Source of the DNA: Ceratodon purpureus
Lineage: Eukaryota; Streptophyta; Bryopsida; Pseudoditrichales; Ditrichaceae
Length of the DNA: 64,000 nucleotides
NCBI GenBank assembly: GCA_014871385.1
Contig: CM026424.1
Location: 20,427,321 to 20,491,320 of the forward strand
Reading direction: 5' to 3'
Below, in pieces: positions 1 through 12,063 of the stretch (its first letter is position 1; each line of letters opens with the position of its first letter). Made by a program: the position numbers and the translations under genes. A model generated the notes under the pieces. That model ran no database searches, had not been told where the DNA came from, and was given only the letters and a program-made list of their open reading frames with translations.

Positions 1-574
1 GTTTCAATTATAATGTACATTTCAATTGCAAATTGAAAATGAGCTTCCAAAGTTGTTCTTGGGAAGCTTTAGCGCATACCGTGATCATCAGCCTCCCATG
101 CGAAACACAAAACTAGTAGCAATAGACTGAACCCCACCAAAAACCCTACGAAGGGTACAAGGAACAAGGTGGAAATTGTTTAGAGAGTTAATTACAAAAG
201 GAGTCACTGGATTGGATCGATGATTTCAAAGGTAACAAAAGACCGGAGAGTCCCAAAATCGAGTGCATGACACTCCGGAGATGGTGACACAACACAAATG
301 CCAACAGCTAGGCACGAGACTTGTAGGAGCTCTTCCGTCCACCACAACCAACCCTAAAACTATATCATACGATCACTAGGCTGCACTGAAATGAACAATA
401 TGTACAAACTGAACGGCAACGTGCATGACCTCATACACTCACCAAAAAAGCTAATGGAAACACTACTTTCCACCAAGACAAATACAAAGCACTCTGTGAG
501 AGCTCCCTTGTGCACCAAAAGAACCCGACGCCACATGAATGACCAGCCTCCATCAATGTCATGATGTGCAGATT
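1..574. other. no gene recognised
   Basis: I see no convincing coding region here. The open frames overlapping the right part are shadows of the neighbouring repeat-containing gene. This stretch lies downstream of that minus-strand gene and may include its 3' untranslated region. Confidence 0.4.
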
Positions 575-1783
575 CTAGAGGTGGTCGTGTGCCAGTGGCA
601 TATTGGTATCTTCGACATGGCCAACATGGCCGACATGGCCGACATGGCCAACATGATGGACATGGTCGACGTGGTCGACATGATGGACATGATCGACATG
701 ATCGACATGATCGACGGCCCAATCTGAAACACCGACATCTGCCACCGTACCGACACCCTCAAGATTTTGCTGCCCCTGCACTTCCTTTGATGGCCGAGAT
801 TTCCATTGGACCAAGTTTTCCAGATCCGGATGTCTCCTGCGAAAACGCTTCATCCAGCTTTTTCCCGGTATACCGTCTACAAACGGTGTAGGTCTTGTTT
901 GGGTGAGTTGTGCCACCTTCATCTTTAGCTGGGCAGGTGTAAGAGGGTGGCCTGAGTTTTGCATTCTCTGAAGGAAGTTCTTTAAGTCGTTCTCCTCTTC
1001 GTCATTTAGTATGCGTTCACGTCCTCGTTTCCTACCTTTCCTTTTTCCAAATAAATGGTCTCTTACTGAAGATGCAGGTATGTTCACTGCTTTGGCCGCA
1101 GTCAATATCTTAGTTCCTCCCTCTATCATCTCAATCGCCTTGTCCAAATGCGCTGTAGACCATAGACCGTTTTTCCTGGGTGTTTTTTTTTCGACTACCA
1201 TATTCGCTGGATCCAAAGGATTTACTTCCGCAGCTGTAGCAGACTTGGTCACTCTCCTCCGTGTCGGAACTATGTCTAGGTGCTCTGCTTCATTCTGTCC
1301 CGATTCGTTACCGTTGCCCTGTTGAATTTCTTGTCCTGTACTCAGTCTGATAGAGGACGGTCGGCGCCCCGAACTGGCTGGAAGTCTTGGCGCCCTCAAT
1401 GTATTAGCTATGCCGTGCATTTCAAGGGCACATACACGGTCGCACCACATCAGATCATCACCTTGGATAGAAGAGTTCTCTAGAGGAGATTGCATGAGGT
1501 TGGCTTCAGTGGCTCGACGGGATATATTTCGGAATAAAAATTCCATCGTGGCCTCAATAGATTCTGCTGCTTCGTATAGCCCTTTCCTTCGCTCCCATTT
1601 CGACTCCAAATTGACACAAGTGCACTTGGGATCCACTTCCAGCATTCGTTTAGTCTTCTGTACCACTTGTACGCAGTTCTTGAAGGAATTTAGTACCTCC
1701 TTCAGATTCTGTCCTGCTATCTTGACAATTTCATCTGCCTCCTGCTCTGCCTCGACTGAATTTCTGGTTTTTCTTGGCGCCAT
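575..1783 (-). CDS. pogo/CENP-B-type helix-turn-helix protein with His-Val-Asp/Gly tail
   Basis: Intronless 402-aa frame starting at an ATG and ending in a stop. Residues about 10-90 are charged and helical. Residues about 204-248 (KAIEMIEGGTKILTAAKAV, then IPASSVRDHL) fit a psq-type helix-turn-helix. Residues about 251-325 (basic KGRKRGRERIL, then GIPGKSWMKRFRRRHPDL) fit the CENP-B/Tc5 DNA-binding domain found in pogo/Tigger transposases. Residues about 357-390 are a His-Val-Asp/Gly/His tripeptide array encoded by a 9-bp repeat. No DDE catalytic domain follows, so this is either a transposase truncated to its DNA-binding half or a host protein derived from one. The domain assignment is by motif. 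DNA binding is inferred from the family, and the role of the histidine-rich tail is unknown. Confidence 0.75.
   Translation of the reverse strand: MAPRKTRNSVEAEQEADEIVKIAGQNLKEVLNSFKNCVQVVQKTKRMLEVDPKCTCVNLESKWERRKGLYEAAESIEATMEFLFRNISRRATEANLMQSPLENSSIQGDDLMWCDRVCALEMHGIANTLRAPRLPASSGRRPSSIRLSTGQEIQQGNGNESGQNEAEHLDIVPTRRRVTKSATAAEVNPLDPANMVVEKKTPRKNGLWSTAHLDKAIEMIEGGTKILTAAKAVNIPASSVRDHLFGKRKGRKRGRERILNDEEENDLKNFLQRMQNSGHPLTPAQLKMKVAQLTQTRPTPFVDGIPGKSWMKRFRRRHPDLENLVQWKSRPSKEVQGQQNLEGVGTVADVGVSDWAVDHVDHVDHVHHVDHVDHVHHVGHVGHVGHVGHVEDTNMPLAHDHL
614..715 (-). repeat. 9-bp coding tandem repeat
   Basis: About eleven units of a 9-bp motif (plus-strand forms GACATGGCC and GACATGATC) lie inside the helix-turn-helix gene and encode the HVD/HVG/HVH array. 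Because the unit is a multiple of three, copy number can change without breaking the frame. The opposite strand is also open and encodes Met-Ala-Asp/Met-Ile-Asp runs, which I take as a by-product. Confidence 0.85.
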
Positions 1784-2641
1784 CTTTCTACACCTGTACT
1801 AGCCTGGGAAATTCAAAAATTAACCTACTCAACTGCAACGACAAATGACTCTGTCATCTTTGCACCTGTGACGCATAACTGCCTTCAGTGTTATGTTGCA
1901 CAACTCTTCCTACAAGTGCCTGTACCAACACCAATGCACAGAGTAAACACACAAAAAACATACTGAGGTCAGTAGAATCTAAGCTGCCCAGCACAGTACA
2001 AAAACTTGAGCCTCCCAAGAATGCATAATACATATTTTTGTACGAAATCCATACTCATCGCAAAAACCTTCAAAATGAACTAGCAGCAGTAGAAGACATA
2101 CCTGCTCAACGGCACCCGCCCCACTAATGAACGTGTCAGCTTTAGTCCAAGTAAACAATAGATGCTTGTAATCAATTATCCAGCAAAAATTCTTCCAACA
2201 TCTGCTTCTTCCAGTTTTAAGGCTTGTTGACGGAAAATATAGCCCACTAGCAACTGCGTACTAATACAACCAAACAAAACGCTTACAAGTCAAGTCACGC
2301 CAATTGCTTAACCTACGGGACAGACAGTAGCATCTAACGTTGCCGGGACAACATATTACCTTCAAACCCAAGTACTATACGAATAAAACGTGCCGAGAAC
2401 AATTTCTATATGCAACAAAAATGTAACCAGGATCCCATTCGCATAACTACCTCCTCGCCATTCAAGAATGTTAGGATGCCCTGATCCTCCAGAATTGAGC
2501 TCAATAAGTCCGAAACCATTATTTGCAGTTAAAGGGTACCATATCTATTCCGATACATGGATAAAGAACAAGAAATACAATCTCAACCACTAAACACACA
2601 TTTCTCGACGCTCAAATTGAAGCGAGCAAGAAAAAGGCAGA
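1784..2641. promoter_or_regulatory. upstream region of the helix-turn-helix gene
   Basis: No coding region is supported. The stretch separates the start of the minus-strand gene from the inverted-repeat arm and should contain that gene's promoter. I could not pick out a specific site. Confidence 0.35.
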
Positions 2642-4075
2642 ATACGTGATATTCACGAGCCTTTATGCGTACCCTCTATTATTGAGTGACTCAGCTCAAG
2701 CAGCAGCAGCACCCTACTGCAAGTTTACCTCAGAGACGTTCCTCTCGTTCTTCACAAAAGTGCATACCACCATTTCAGAAACCGCCTAAGTTCCTAACCA
2801 TTACTGCACTTCGCTCAGCTCCAAACTTCGCACCTCAGGATATTTTCACTACCTAAAGTCACGCGTTGCAAACTTTAAGCTGCTGTACAAGAAACGCACA
2901 CCAGCGTCTTGAATCCCGCTCAGCGAACCTAGTGTAACTACACGAGATACTACCCGTGCGATTTCAACTTTTCAAGATGACTGCATCGATCAAAGCCCTC
3001 CAGGATAATCTCCGTCCATCTCTTCCTTACACCGTCAGAGCTACAGCGCTCATTTCCCTGGCTCCACATGCTCACCAAACTAAGCAACCGATCTCGCCTC
3101 CCGAATATCAATTCAGCTCAACACTCTCCCAGATCAGACCACCTAGCCTACAGGTCTCGAACAAAACCGGCAAGGTAAGCTCCGCACCAGCAGACGCCGT
3201 GCTGGGATCACCCCGCGCGGAGACTACTAAAAATACACGCACCGCATTGCTACACTACGTATCTCACTCCAACCCACACAATTTCACACATACAGCACAA
3301 ACTCCACCAAAATCCACAACCGCACGCACCGTCCAACCGAGGCGCCTCCGCTCCCGTGCGCACGCGCTCCGCGAGCTCCAATCCCGAAGCGCCAATCTCG
3401 CCTCCAAACCCTAACCAACCAAATCCTCCGCAATCACGACAGCCACGGCGCAAATTCCCTCACACGACTGCCACGAGCCGCTAGTATCTCCACCCCCGCA
3501 ACCAAATAACTTACGCCCACCGTGCGACAATCACCGCGACGCCATCATGCGCGCTGCGCATGCCCGCTCCCACTCGCACGCGATCATCCCCGCACGAGAG
3601 CGGGCGCCCCAGAGCTCGATGGAACGAGGACGACGAGCTCTCCACGATGATACAGTGACCTCGTCGGATTGCGGACTGCGACGACGACGGAGATCAACAC
3701 GACACCGCGATACGAGTTCCCCGCGAGCGATCACATCTCCACATCGAAGAAGCTCTGGTTTACGTCGCCAAACCCTCTCATGCTCATCCGAGGGCAGGAA
3801 TGCATGGTCTACGCAGTCCCTAGATCTGCAATCCGAGGATGTACGCTGGGAATAGAAGATGACGGGTGTGAGATCGGTGACAGGTTTGGGTAAGGGGTCG
3901 CCCGATGAATGGTGTACTGGATTACGAGATTTCACGATCTGGAGTGTAGGGATTTGGTAGATGGTGATGGATTTGGATGCAGGTGCAGGTGCGGGTTTGG
4001 GTGTGGGTCCCTTGGCCGTGGACGACGTTCGTGGATGGCACCGCCTGAATGCGTGCCGTTAATCATCCATACGAT
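2642..4075 (-). repeat. left arm of a 1.43-kb inverted duplication (copy of the NIPA8-like upstream region)
   Basis: This arm is the reverse complement of 34396-35828, with roughly 97 percent identity by eye. The homology starts at ATACGTGATATTC and stops after ATCATCCATACGAT. It contains CpG-rich promoter/leader-like DNA but nothing of the transporter coding sequence. A 152-aa open frame (2956-3414) also appears in the other arm with about ten residue changes; its basic, Ser/Thr/Pro-rich composition and lack of any domain suggest chance. The CACTA element begins 31 bp beyond the end of the homology. The arm facing the transporter gene is probably the original, because it lies upstream of an intact gene. 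Confidence 0.9.
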
Positions 4076-4103
4076 CTGGAGTGAGGTGGGGTCATTGGGC
4101 CCA

Positions 4104-4106
4104 TAG
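4104..4106. other. CACTA target-site duplication, left copy (TAG)
   Basis: The TAG immediately before the CACTA terminus matches the TAG right after the other terminus at 24284-24286. Three-base duplications are typical of this superfamily. Confidence 0.85.
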
Positions 4107-4120
4107 CACTACTAGAAATG
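4107..4120 (+). repeat. CACTA left terminal inverted repeat
   Basis: CACTACTAGAAATG. It pairs with the right terminus apart from one difference in the first seven bases (ACTACTAG against ACTAGTAG). Confidence 0.9.
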
Positions 4121-6314
4121 CGGTCGTCAACGATTGCTGAAACGGGGCAAAAGCAAGTCGCAGAGGTCATTTTTTCAGTTGGACGACACAGTCGCCCAAA
4201 GCATCTCGTGTAGGACACCCGAGTCGCGACGAGCCGTGTCATCCGGGACGAAAATCTGGAGTCGACTGGGTCGTTCAGGACAACTTATGTTCGACTCACA
4301 TGTACCCGCTGATGTAGATATTCATCCCTTATAACATGTCTGATTTGGAGGTTCTAGACTAGTCTGCGACGTACATTAGAGACAAAATGGAAATGTCTAC
4401 TTTGACATAATAATGGAGTCGCGGACGTACATATCGTTTGAAGCGTATATGTTTCAAAATCTGCGTATGGTGCTTCATTTTTGATTACGCGCGACAGTAC
4501 ACGTGGTTTTGAACTTAAACTTCCCCCGGCTCTTTAGAGGCCCCATTTGGTCGCAACCATCGACATCTGTATATTTCCCATTCGCCGTCTTTCAAGATGT
4601 AGTCCATCGTGGCCATTGATCTAGACGGTTTGTATTTAAGTTTTTCAAATTTTTAATTTTGTTTTTAAAAACCATAATTCGAATCGGATCAATAATTATA
4701 CGAAAACATTTCTATTTCTACTGCTGTTCGATTAGACAGATGTATTATTTCAATTCGGCACAGTATTTTTTGATCGAATAGTGTGGGTCATTTGTTGTAG
4801 GGGATGCTCGTTATATTAGTGTGGACGAAATCAATTCTGTGTTCAAAATTAGAAGAGAGAGATTTAAGCAGTAAGAGAGGGGGGGGGGGTGTAGGCTCAG
4901 TATGTGCAAAAATGCATAATACAACCAATGAAAACGAGTACTCTAAATCTGCGCTTGAACGCAGCATGTACGCAAAGATTTGTATTCCGGAAGTAAGAAT
5001 GAATACAAGATCAATACAAACAAAGATCAATGCAGCCAAAGATGCAGTCTTTCCGATGTGTTCAAGAAGGTACCATGTAGTCTTTGAAACGGGGTTGGTT
5101 CTTCTTCCTAACGATAACACAACATTCGAATGCCAACAAAAAATCATGTAACTACAGAGCCTGCATCATAGTAGATAGATGAGTTGAAGAATACGACGTC
5201 GCCCACGCAGGTACTGATGTAGAACATCTCGAAGGACACCACGTCCATAACCGCTTTGTTAAGATGGCATTGGTCTCTTCGACGTTTAAATAAATCTGCG
5301 GCACAACACAACTAATTTTACATCAACATATATTTATACTGTAGAAGCGTTATACTTGCATAGAGAATTCGAGAGAGACTAAATGAGAAAGGAAAAGAAT
5401 TGTTGGCAGTAAAAATATAGTCTAGTCTGAGGGCAATGGTAAGCGTGTGCAAGGACTTACAAAACAGAGAAGGTTACGTATCCCGTACTTTACTTTCATA
5501 CTCTGAGAATACGAGTATATATATGGAAAATGAAATGTATCATTGAAGGATTCTCGAAATTTCTGACCTTCATGTTTTCTGCTGTAATCCAATGCCGACA
5601 GACTTAGCATTTAGCCTGTCATACAGAAACGCGCTGAACATCAGACTTTACTTTTTTGTAGCAGTTGCACCAAACAGGCAAGCCTAGTGGGAATCTTAAC
5701 ATGAATCTAACCTAAGGTTAGCATACAAATACGCACAATCTACTGATGTTTAGGGTACATCTGTTTAAAATGATCTACGACTACAGAACAAAAACATGTA
5801 AGAATGAGCTAAAAATCGAGAAGAAACCAAAAAAAAAATGAGAGCGAAAGGGGTACAAAAAAACCACGATCACCTTCTCAAAAAAATTAAAAAATAAAAG
5901 ATAAAAAACAAAATGACAAAGATAGATAAAAAAAAAAAAACCGGGAAGGAAGTAAAGGCAAGAAAAGAGCTAGAGGAACAAAATAAAAGTGAAGTATTGC
6001 GATACATGACAAACATAAGAATAAATTTAAAGTCTCAGATCAAATTTCAAGATATTTGAAAACATGCTTCATACTGTGCATCGTAGCTAGAACGCTACAG
6101 AAGTTAGGTGTCAGCTGCCATTCTCAGCAACTTCTTTCATCCATAGTGCGTTACGGTCCCCCCTCCTAGTATGTATGATTGAGCTGTTACCATGGAATAT
6201 GAAAGATACGCACAAGGTTTGCAATTTAAAAAACAAAGGCAAAGTAGAAGCGTTTATAGGCATTACCTCCGGTATATACATGGTAAAAATGCCTGGTGTC
6301 GATTGACTTCTACG
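4121..6314. other. CACTA left subterminal region
   Basis: No coding region is supported. The first 350 bp contain repeated GTCGC, GTCGT, GACGAC and GTCGCGGACGTAC-like words, as expected of subterminal binding sites in CACTA elements. The remainder is AT-rich with a run of ten G at about 4880 and several A-rich tracts near 5830-5940. It contains the 3' flank of the minus-strand TNPA-like gene. Confidence 0.5.
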
Positions 6315-9300
6315 TCAGTCGACTAGATATCTAGTTAGGTTGTCTTCCTTCCATAACGTGTTACTGTTTGCTGTGTCACCTAGTGTGTACTGGTCAGCAA
6401 ACTCTTGAGGACGCATCAGAGGGACAGTCGGTTCCATCACTTCCGTGACGTCAACTTTATACCAACCCCTCGGAATTGGATGAAAGTGAAATAGGTCATT
6501 ACCCTTGGCTGTGCCGCTAATCCTCCCAACAGCAACCCTCTTTGATGTGTTCCTAGGGTCCAATAAATACACCTTGTCTTTGATTCTGATCTGTAGTCCA
6601 GGATTCCAAAACAATCACAAAGATGTTCTTATTTAATCTGTTGCATACAAAAGCAAAAAATAAAGAGAAAAATGAAAAAGGAAAGAAACACTACACATTG
6701 TATATGTTGTGCAGTTGTATACAAAGAAACGAAAACAGAAACATACCTCTCTTTTCGTCCCCATTTTTTCTAAATGTTTGTTGCATTGCGCTGAAGTGAC
6801 AGGCAGTTCCTTCGCTTTCTTCTTCGGGATACCTGTGTCCTCAATCCATTCCGGGTCCGTTTCTTCGACATTCTGAAGAGAGTAGAAGAGAACGCAAGTA
6901 GCAGCAAAACCATATCCCAGAATGAGTATTTATGTGTATCACCACGACGACTCTTTCTCAGTCAACAATCAAAGAATCAATGAAATACAAGGACCATCTA
7001 CTTTGCCACTGCACACCTGCAGCGACGACTGAGAATTATCCACGAACTTCTGGCGAGTCGTATCCAGTCTGTCGTGTGTAACGGCAATGCGCTCCAATCG
7101 TGGCCATAGTGTCTGCAGAAGGTACCCATCGTCTTCTCCATTGTGAACTAGGTCTCTCGCTTCAAACACGCTCAACCACAACGTGTTTGAAGTATCTCTC
7201 CGAACAGTGCCCTTTCCAACACGAGGAAGGACATATATCGTACCTAGGTCCCGGCCTAGTTCCGCAAAGTGGTCTATTACATCATTCTGACCAACTTCTC
7301 CGCTTATAAAACTGTTACGAGACTTACAAAGGGATTCATGGGCCGGAGATCCTACATTGAAGTTACTAGTCCAGAGTTCTTTTGATGAGCACTGTTGATA
7401 TAAAATATCACACACTTCTCTCATGTACATTTCATCCCCGTTACCCAAAAATGCGACAGTGAACCTTAGAAAACATCGATCGAGAAATTCAGCCATGAGT
7501 GGCCTGAATATATACCGTCGTACACCAGACTAGTATGATTTGCGGAGATTGGTGCTTTCATATTTTTCAGAGTTTGGGATCGCATCCAACAATGTCCCCT
7601 GGATACTTAACACAAGCAGAAATGAGGACTTGCGTACGACGGATAAATCATTGTCGATTCTTCGGCCTAACTTGGCACTCACCTCGGGAAGGTTGTTAAC
7701 ATTGGTCTTGTTGGTGACATCGTCATTCTTTCGTTTCTTCCGGCCTGCACGCGTCACCTCGTCCAGCTTGTTGTGCTTTGGCGCGGTTTTCTGCTGCGGT
7801 TCTTTCAGTCTTAAGCCACCTCTAGTCTTCGTTGCAGTTTTGGCGGCCGTGTCGGGCGTGTCCAAAGCATCCGGTGAATAAACTGTAGAGTCCTTTCTCG
7901 AAGATATTCTCCCCAATTTCTCTCTCATAGAATGCACCTCCTTGCGGTGCAATCGCGACTGTGATAGCATAGCCGGTATATCTTGCGCGCTAGCTGCGTC
8001 TTCATTGGCATCGTCTTCAGTCCCCAAAACATCGTTCGTCAGTTTCTCTTCTGCAACACAGTCAGCTTCCGGAATTTGTCTATCCCAATCAACACCCACG
8101 TCCCCATCTTCCTGCCCCTCTTCACCTGCAGTACCTGGAGTTCCTTGACTTTGGACATTCAACTCTTTTTGCAGAACAGATGCGCCGGCACCTGTGTCCG
8201 AATTACCCAGTGTTTCCGATAATCCTTGGAAAGGGAGATTCATTCCTTTCATGAGTTGCACAAGCATACCTTCCACTCTACGAGTGGCATCAGCGTTTGT
8301 TGCTCCTACCTCAATCGCTTGTGTTAGCTTGTCTTCAATTGTCTTCATTGTGTCTTCCTGCTCTTTAGAAGATCTTTCTAACGAAGCTATACGCGTCAAT
8401 GACCTACTTGACACTCCCTGGTAAGAACAGCAACACAATGAACCCCAAAAAGAATAAAAATAGAAATATATATATTTACAGGAAACATGTGTTAAAACCT
8501 CATACCAAAAAATGATCTACCTACGGTATTGCATAATGTAAATTGAAATGGTTAGATTATTCTTAATATGTGTTTGTGCATCAAACTCATATATTATCTA
8601 ATATAACAGGTAAAGACAAACAATGAACTTGATAAATTACACACAAAATTTTTAGAGACTAGACTCTTGAAAAGTGAAAACACTATTTGTCAATTCGATA
8701 ACATCTGAATTGCAATTAAATGTTCATACACTCAGAGTTTCATGAGATTACACGACTCTTATCAGAAGACTCATATGAAGTACTGTATGATGTGGATTTC
8801 TGTAGCTGCAACGTCACAAATAGGGGAAAAAAATAAAAAAAATAAAAAATAAAAATAAAAATTCCGATAGATGAATAGATAAGACTTATTCTCTTACCGA
8901 CGATTCTTTAGGTCTCTCCGTGGTTAGCTCCTGCACTTTGTCTGCAGTATCAGTAAGCCCCGGACTGGATTCACGCGTCCTCTTCTGCACATGTACAATG
9001 CAATATTGAAACTCAGATAATGATTTACATGCATGCAAGATCGTGTTTTTTGACGTTTACTACTTATATATTTGCATTGGTTAATTATTTCCACTTCACA
9101 TCGACCGCAGTGGATTCAGTTGATGGTAAAACACGACAAAAATTAAACATGGATACTATTATAATTACATCAATTTTTCAGTTGTCGATGTGAGTGACCC
9201 AATACTATGGTGAAATCACTGTCTAGATTTACAAACAGAATCGGTGGAAATGCATACCATGTCCGCAGCCACTCCGGCGTATCCCCTCCGACCAGTGCGA

Positions 9301-11384
9301 TTGACATTCTTAACTCTAGACTTCGCATACCTCATTTCCTCCGCCTTTTCCAATGTCGACGGCTTCTCCCAATAATCCTTCAGTGCCTCCCATTGCCACT
9401 TCTCAACATGAGAAGGGCATATTATGTCCTCCCTCCGTTTGCTCTTCTCTATTTTCTCTTTCATATATATCTCCTTCAATCGAGCGGGCTCCTTATTTAT
9501 CCAGTTGGCTACGTGCTTGTGATAACCTTCGTCATCCAGGGTGTTGTCTATGAATTCGAACTCCTCTTCCAACGCTGCCCTCAGCTGCTTGCTTCCATCG
9601 TCGTCCTGTTTCAAGTAGTTGATACAACTAATGTCTAGCATCTTCGGAATGTACTGTCTAAGTGCGGATTCCCAGAATGTCTTCCCAATTGATGCGCCAT
9701 CTATCTTGCCGCCCTCATTTAACACAACCAAGTAGGGCTTAAGTCCCTTCTCTCTGCGTTCTTTTGCAAAAGCGAGCATTTTCTTCCTCTGAGACCTCCT
9801 ATCTGAGCGACACACAGATTCCGGTTTCCTCCTATCAGGTCTATGTGAGTTATCAATTACATCTTGAGTGGGCTCTCTAACCTGGAATTCTGGCTGCACT
9901 TGAGTCATGTTGCCAGGTCTTACATTCGGACGCCATTGAGGAGGGTATGGTTGCTGTGGAGGTCCAAGATAAACTCCAAACTGACGTGGATCAGACGCCT
10001 GGTAAGGATACGGATGGGCGGGGAATCCAGTGGTTGATGACGGCATCCAACGTTGCGATTCCGCTGATTGCGATTCATAATGGATTTGCTGACTTGTACT
10101 CCCTGTCCATTGCATATGTGGATTCCAGGTCCGTGGAGTAGATGGTTGATGTAGCCATTGTTGATTGTATCCCCATCCATGGGAAGGAGGCTGCATTCCG
10201 TACTGCCATTGTTCCTGTCGATGCTCGAAGGGCGGGGAAGCGGTCGCTCCATGAAGGTTCGCATCAGCAGCAACAAAGGTCTCTCGCATCGTCAAAGTTT
10301 GGCCAACCTCAGTTGATGTGTGCGCTTTCGATTTTCCACCCGTTGCATCCTCTGCCTGTTGCTGAATTGGGTTCCCTGGAGACGGCGTACAGAGCTCATG
10401 CACACTTGGAACGTCTACACAGCCTACGGAAACAAATTGTCAAATAAAAAATAACTCTAACACATGCAATACTGTTCTTTATACCCTAAACAGTGTACAT
10501 AATTTCAGGGTTTCCATTAGAACAGTTGGCAGCAACAAAGTCCCTGTGACTTTATCTAATGCATCTTATTCATAAACGTGTAGTTTAGATGCGTAGTATC
10601 TTCTGATGCAATGGCTGCCCTACCCCGACTTCTGCTAAACCATCGACCATTACTTCCACTGTAACAAAGCGCAAAACACAGATTTTTAAAGGCTCAAAAA
10701 GTTTGGTATCATCTAGTTCGACATCTCTACCAGCATTCATATTATGCGGATAAGATGGTATGGAAAGAGGTAGAAGGCTGCACCTGGTCGACGAGTGCCG
10801 TTGGTATTCTCTGTGGTCAGCCCCGCTTCTTCGCCTTCCATCTTCTTCTTCGCCGCCTGTTTCTGAGGGGGTTTTGGTGAAGCTCGAGAGTTCTTCAACC
10901 GCGGACTCCTGCGTACGTCTGCGCCAACACTCTGCAGTCTCTGGCGTATAGTGCACAGATTATCATGTCTCGGTTGGCGAATTCCATCAGACCTGCGCTC
11001 AATACTGACTTGTTAACTACTACATTGTGAAGAGAAAAGGGGACACGAAGTTGGACTCCGCATGCGTGGAGGTAAGAGGGACGAGCACTTTAGCAACATA
11101 CAATAGCAGTAATACCACGAATTTAGAAGTATAAGCATCATAATCTAAACGCTAGGCACGTGGCAGAGTTTCGGCTGTTGCATATCAGTATCGATGTTCT
11201 GCAGGAGCACTTACAGATTTCTTGCTGCTTCTTCGAGGGGAGCGACTTGAGCACGGAGCTCCGCCACCCGCCGATTTCTCTCCCGCAAGTACTTGTTTTC
11301 CTCGTAAGGCTCATCTTCATCTCCCTTTTGCATCTCTGGATTTCCGTCACTACTATCGCACCCCGATGAACTAGAATAACTCAT
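6315..11384 (-). CDS. CACTA accessory transposition protein, TNPA/PttA (plant transposase En/Spm) type
   Basis: Eight exons give one open frame of 1,090 aa, with phase kept at every GT-AG junction: 11384-11215, 10938-10784, 10423-9258, 8984-8898, 8417-7612, 7503-7017, 6872-6747, 6590-6315. The N-terminus is an acidic coiled coil followed by a basic RRSPRL segment. Exon 3 carries a Gln/Pro/Trp/Tyr-rich low-complexity region and then the plant transposase (PttA/En/Spm) signature WEALKDYWEKP with a basic tail. Later exons are acidic and helical, and the last exon resembles the C-terminal beta-rich module common in these proteins. Family members bind subterminal repeats and assist the TNP2 transposase in the nucleus. 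It is divergent from TNP2 across a 0.7-kb gap. No inactivating lesion was seen, unlike its neighbours. The exon 5-6 junction is the least certain. Confidence 0.8.
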
Positions 11385-12063
11385 TGCGCAACGATGCTAC
11401 GGTGCAATCGACTACGGAGTCTCAATTCTTACACAAACCTCCGTGACTTATGCTGGACTCGGTATGCCGGTAATATGAACGTCTGATGGAAACCCTGCTC
11501 TCTACTGTAGACAGCTAAACTGAGAGACTCCCGTTGTAGTGGGTGATTGTTGGGTGCGTTATAGTATGAGAGCCCAATGTTCGTGCCGCCTGTTGTCGTG
11601 GCTGCACATTGGTAGCTGTGCCTTAACGTACATCCTACACGTCGTCCTTTGTTCCCAGGTTGTTCCCGCCGCATTTTTTCATTTAAGTTTCACCTCGTGT
11701 CTTATCTGTTTCCCTAAACCATAGCTGTTTGTGTCATAATTTATTTCGGAATCCATAATTTGTTATCATGTTCTGAGGCTGTTCCTATCCTATGTCGTCC
11801 TTTGATGGATACAATTTATTATTATTTTAATACTGGGCAAATACAATTGTTGCGCCTGTGATTAGATCCAGTACTAGTTGATGATACCGTTTGGAAAATT
11901 AATGAACACAACATGGAACATGTGGAGGTTGATTATGACTAACATAAAAATCATCACTGTGAGTTGATGTTCTTGTTTGACAGCTGATGTCTACTTTCTG
12001 TGAACCCAGATATAACTCGACGTTGTCTCCAATGCTGGATTGGTGCAGTGGAAAATTGTGGCT
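11385..12063. promoter_or_regulatory. bidirectional promoter region between the two CACTA genes
   Basis: This non-coding gap separates the divergent starts of the TNPA-like gene (ATG at 11384) and the TNP2-like gene (ATG at 12064). A possible splice acceptor (GGTGCAG) just before the TNP2 start suggests a non-coding first exon. The promoter role is inferred from position alone. Confidence 0.45.

Noticed and set aside
1011-1802. Plus-strand open frames across the helix-turn-helix gene
   Set aside because: They are antisense to a frame with recognisable DNA-binding domains and have no domain themselves.
2956-3414. A 152-aa frame conserved in both inverted-repeat arms
   Set aside because: Conservation follows from the DNA duplication. 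The composition is that of GC-rich promoter DNA and the roughly ten residue changes show no bias toward silent sites.
4788-5151. Overlapping 115-119-aa frames on both strands
   Set aside because: They lie in the CACTA subterminal region, have no domain and contain a homopolymer run.
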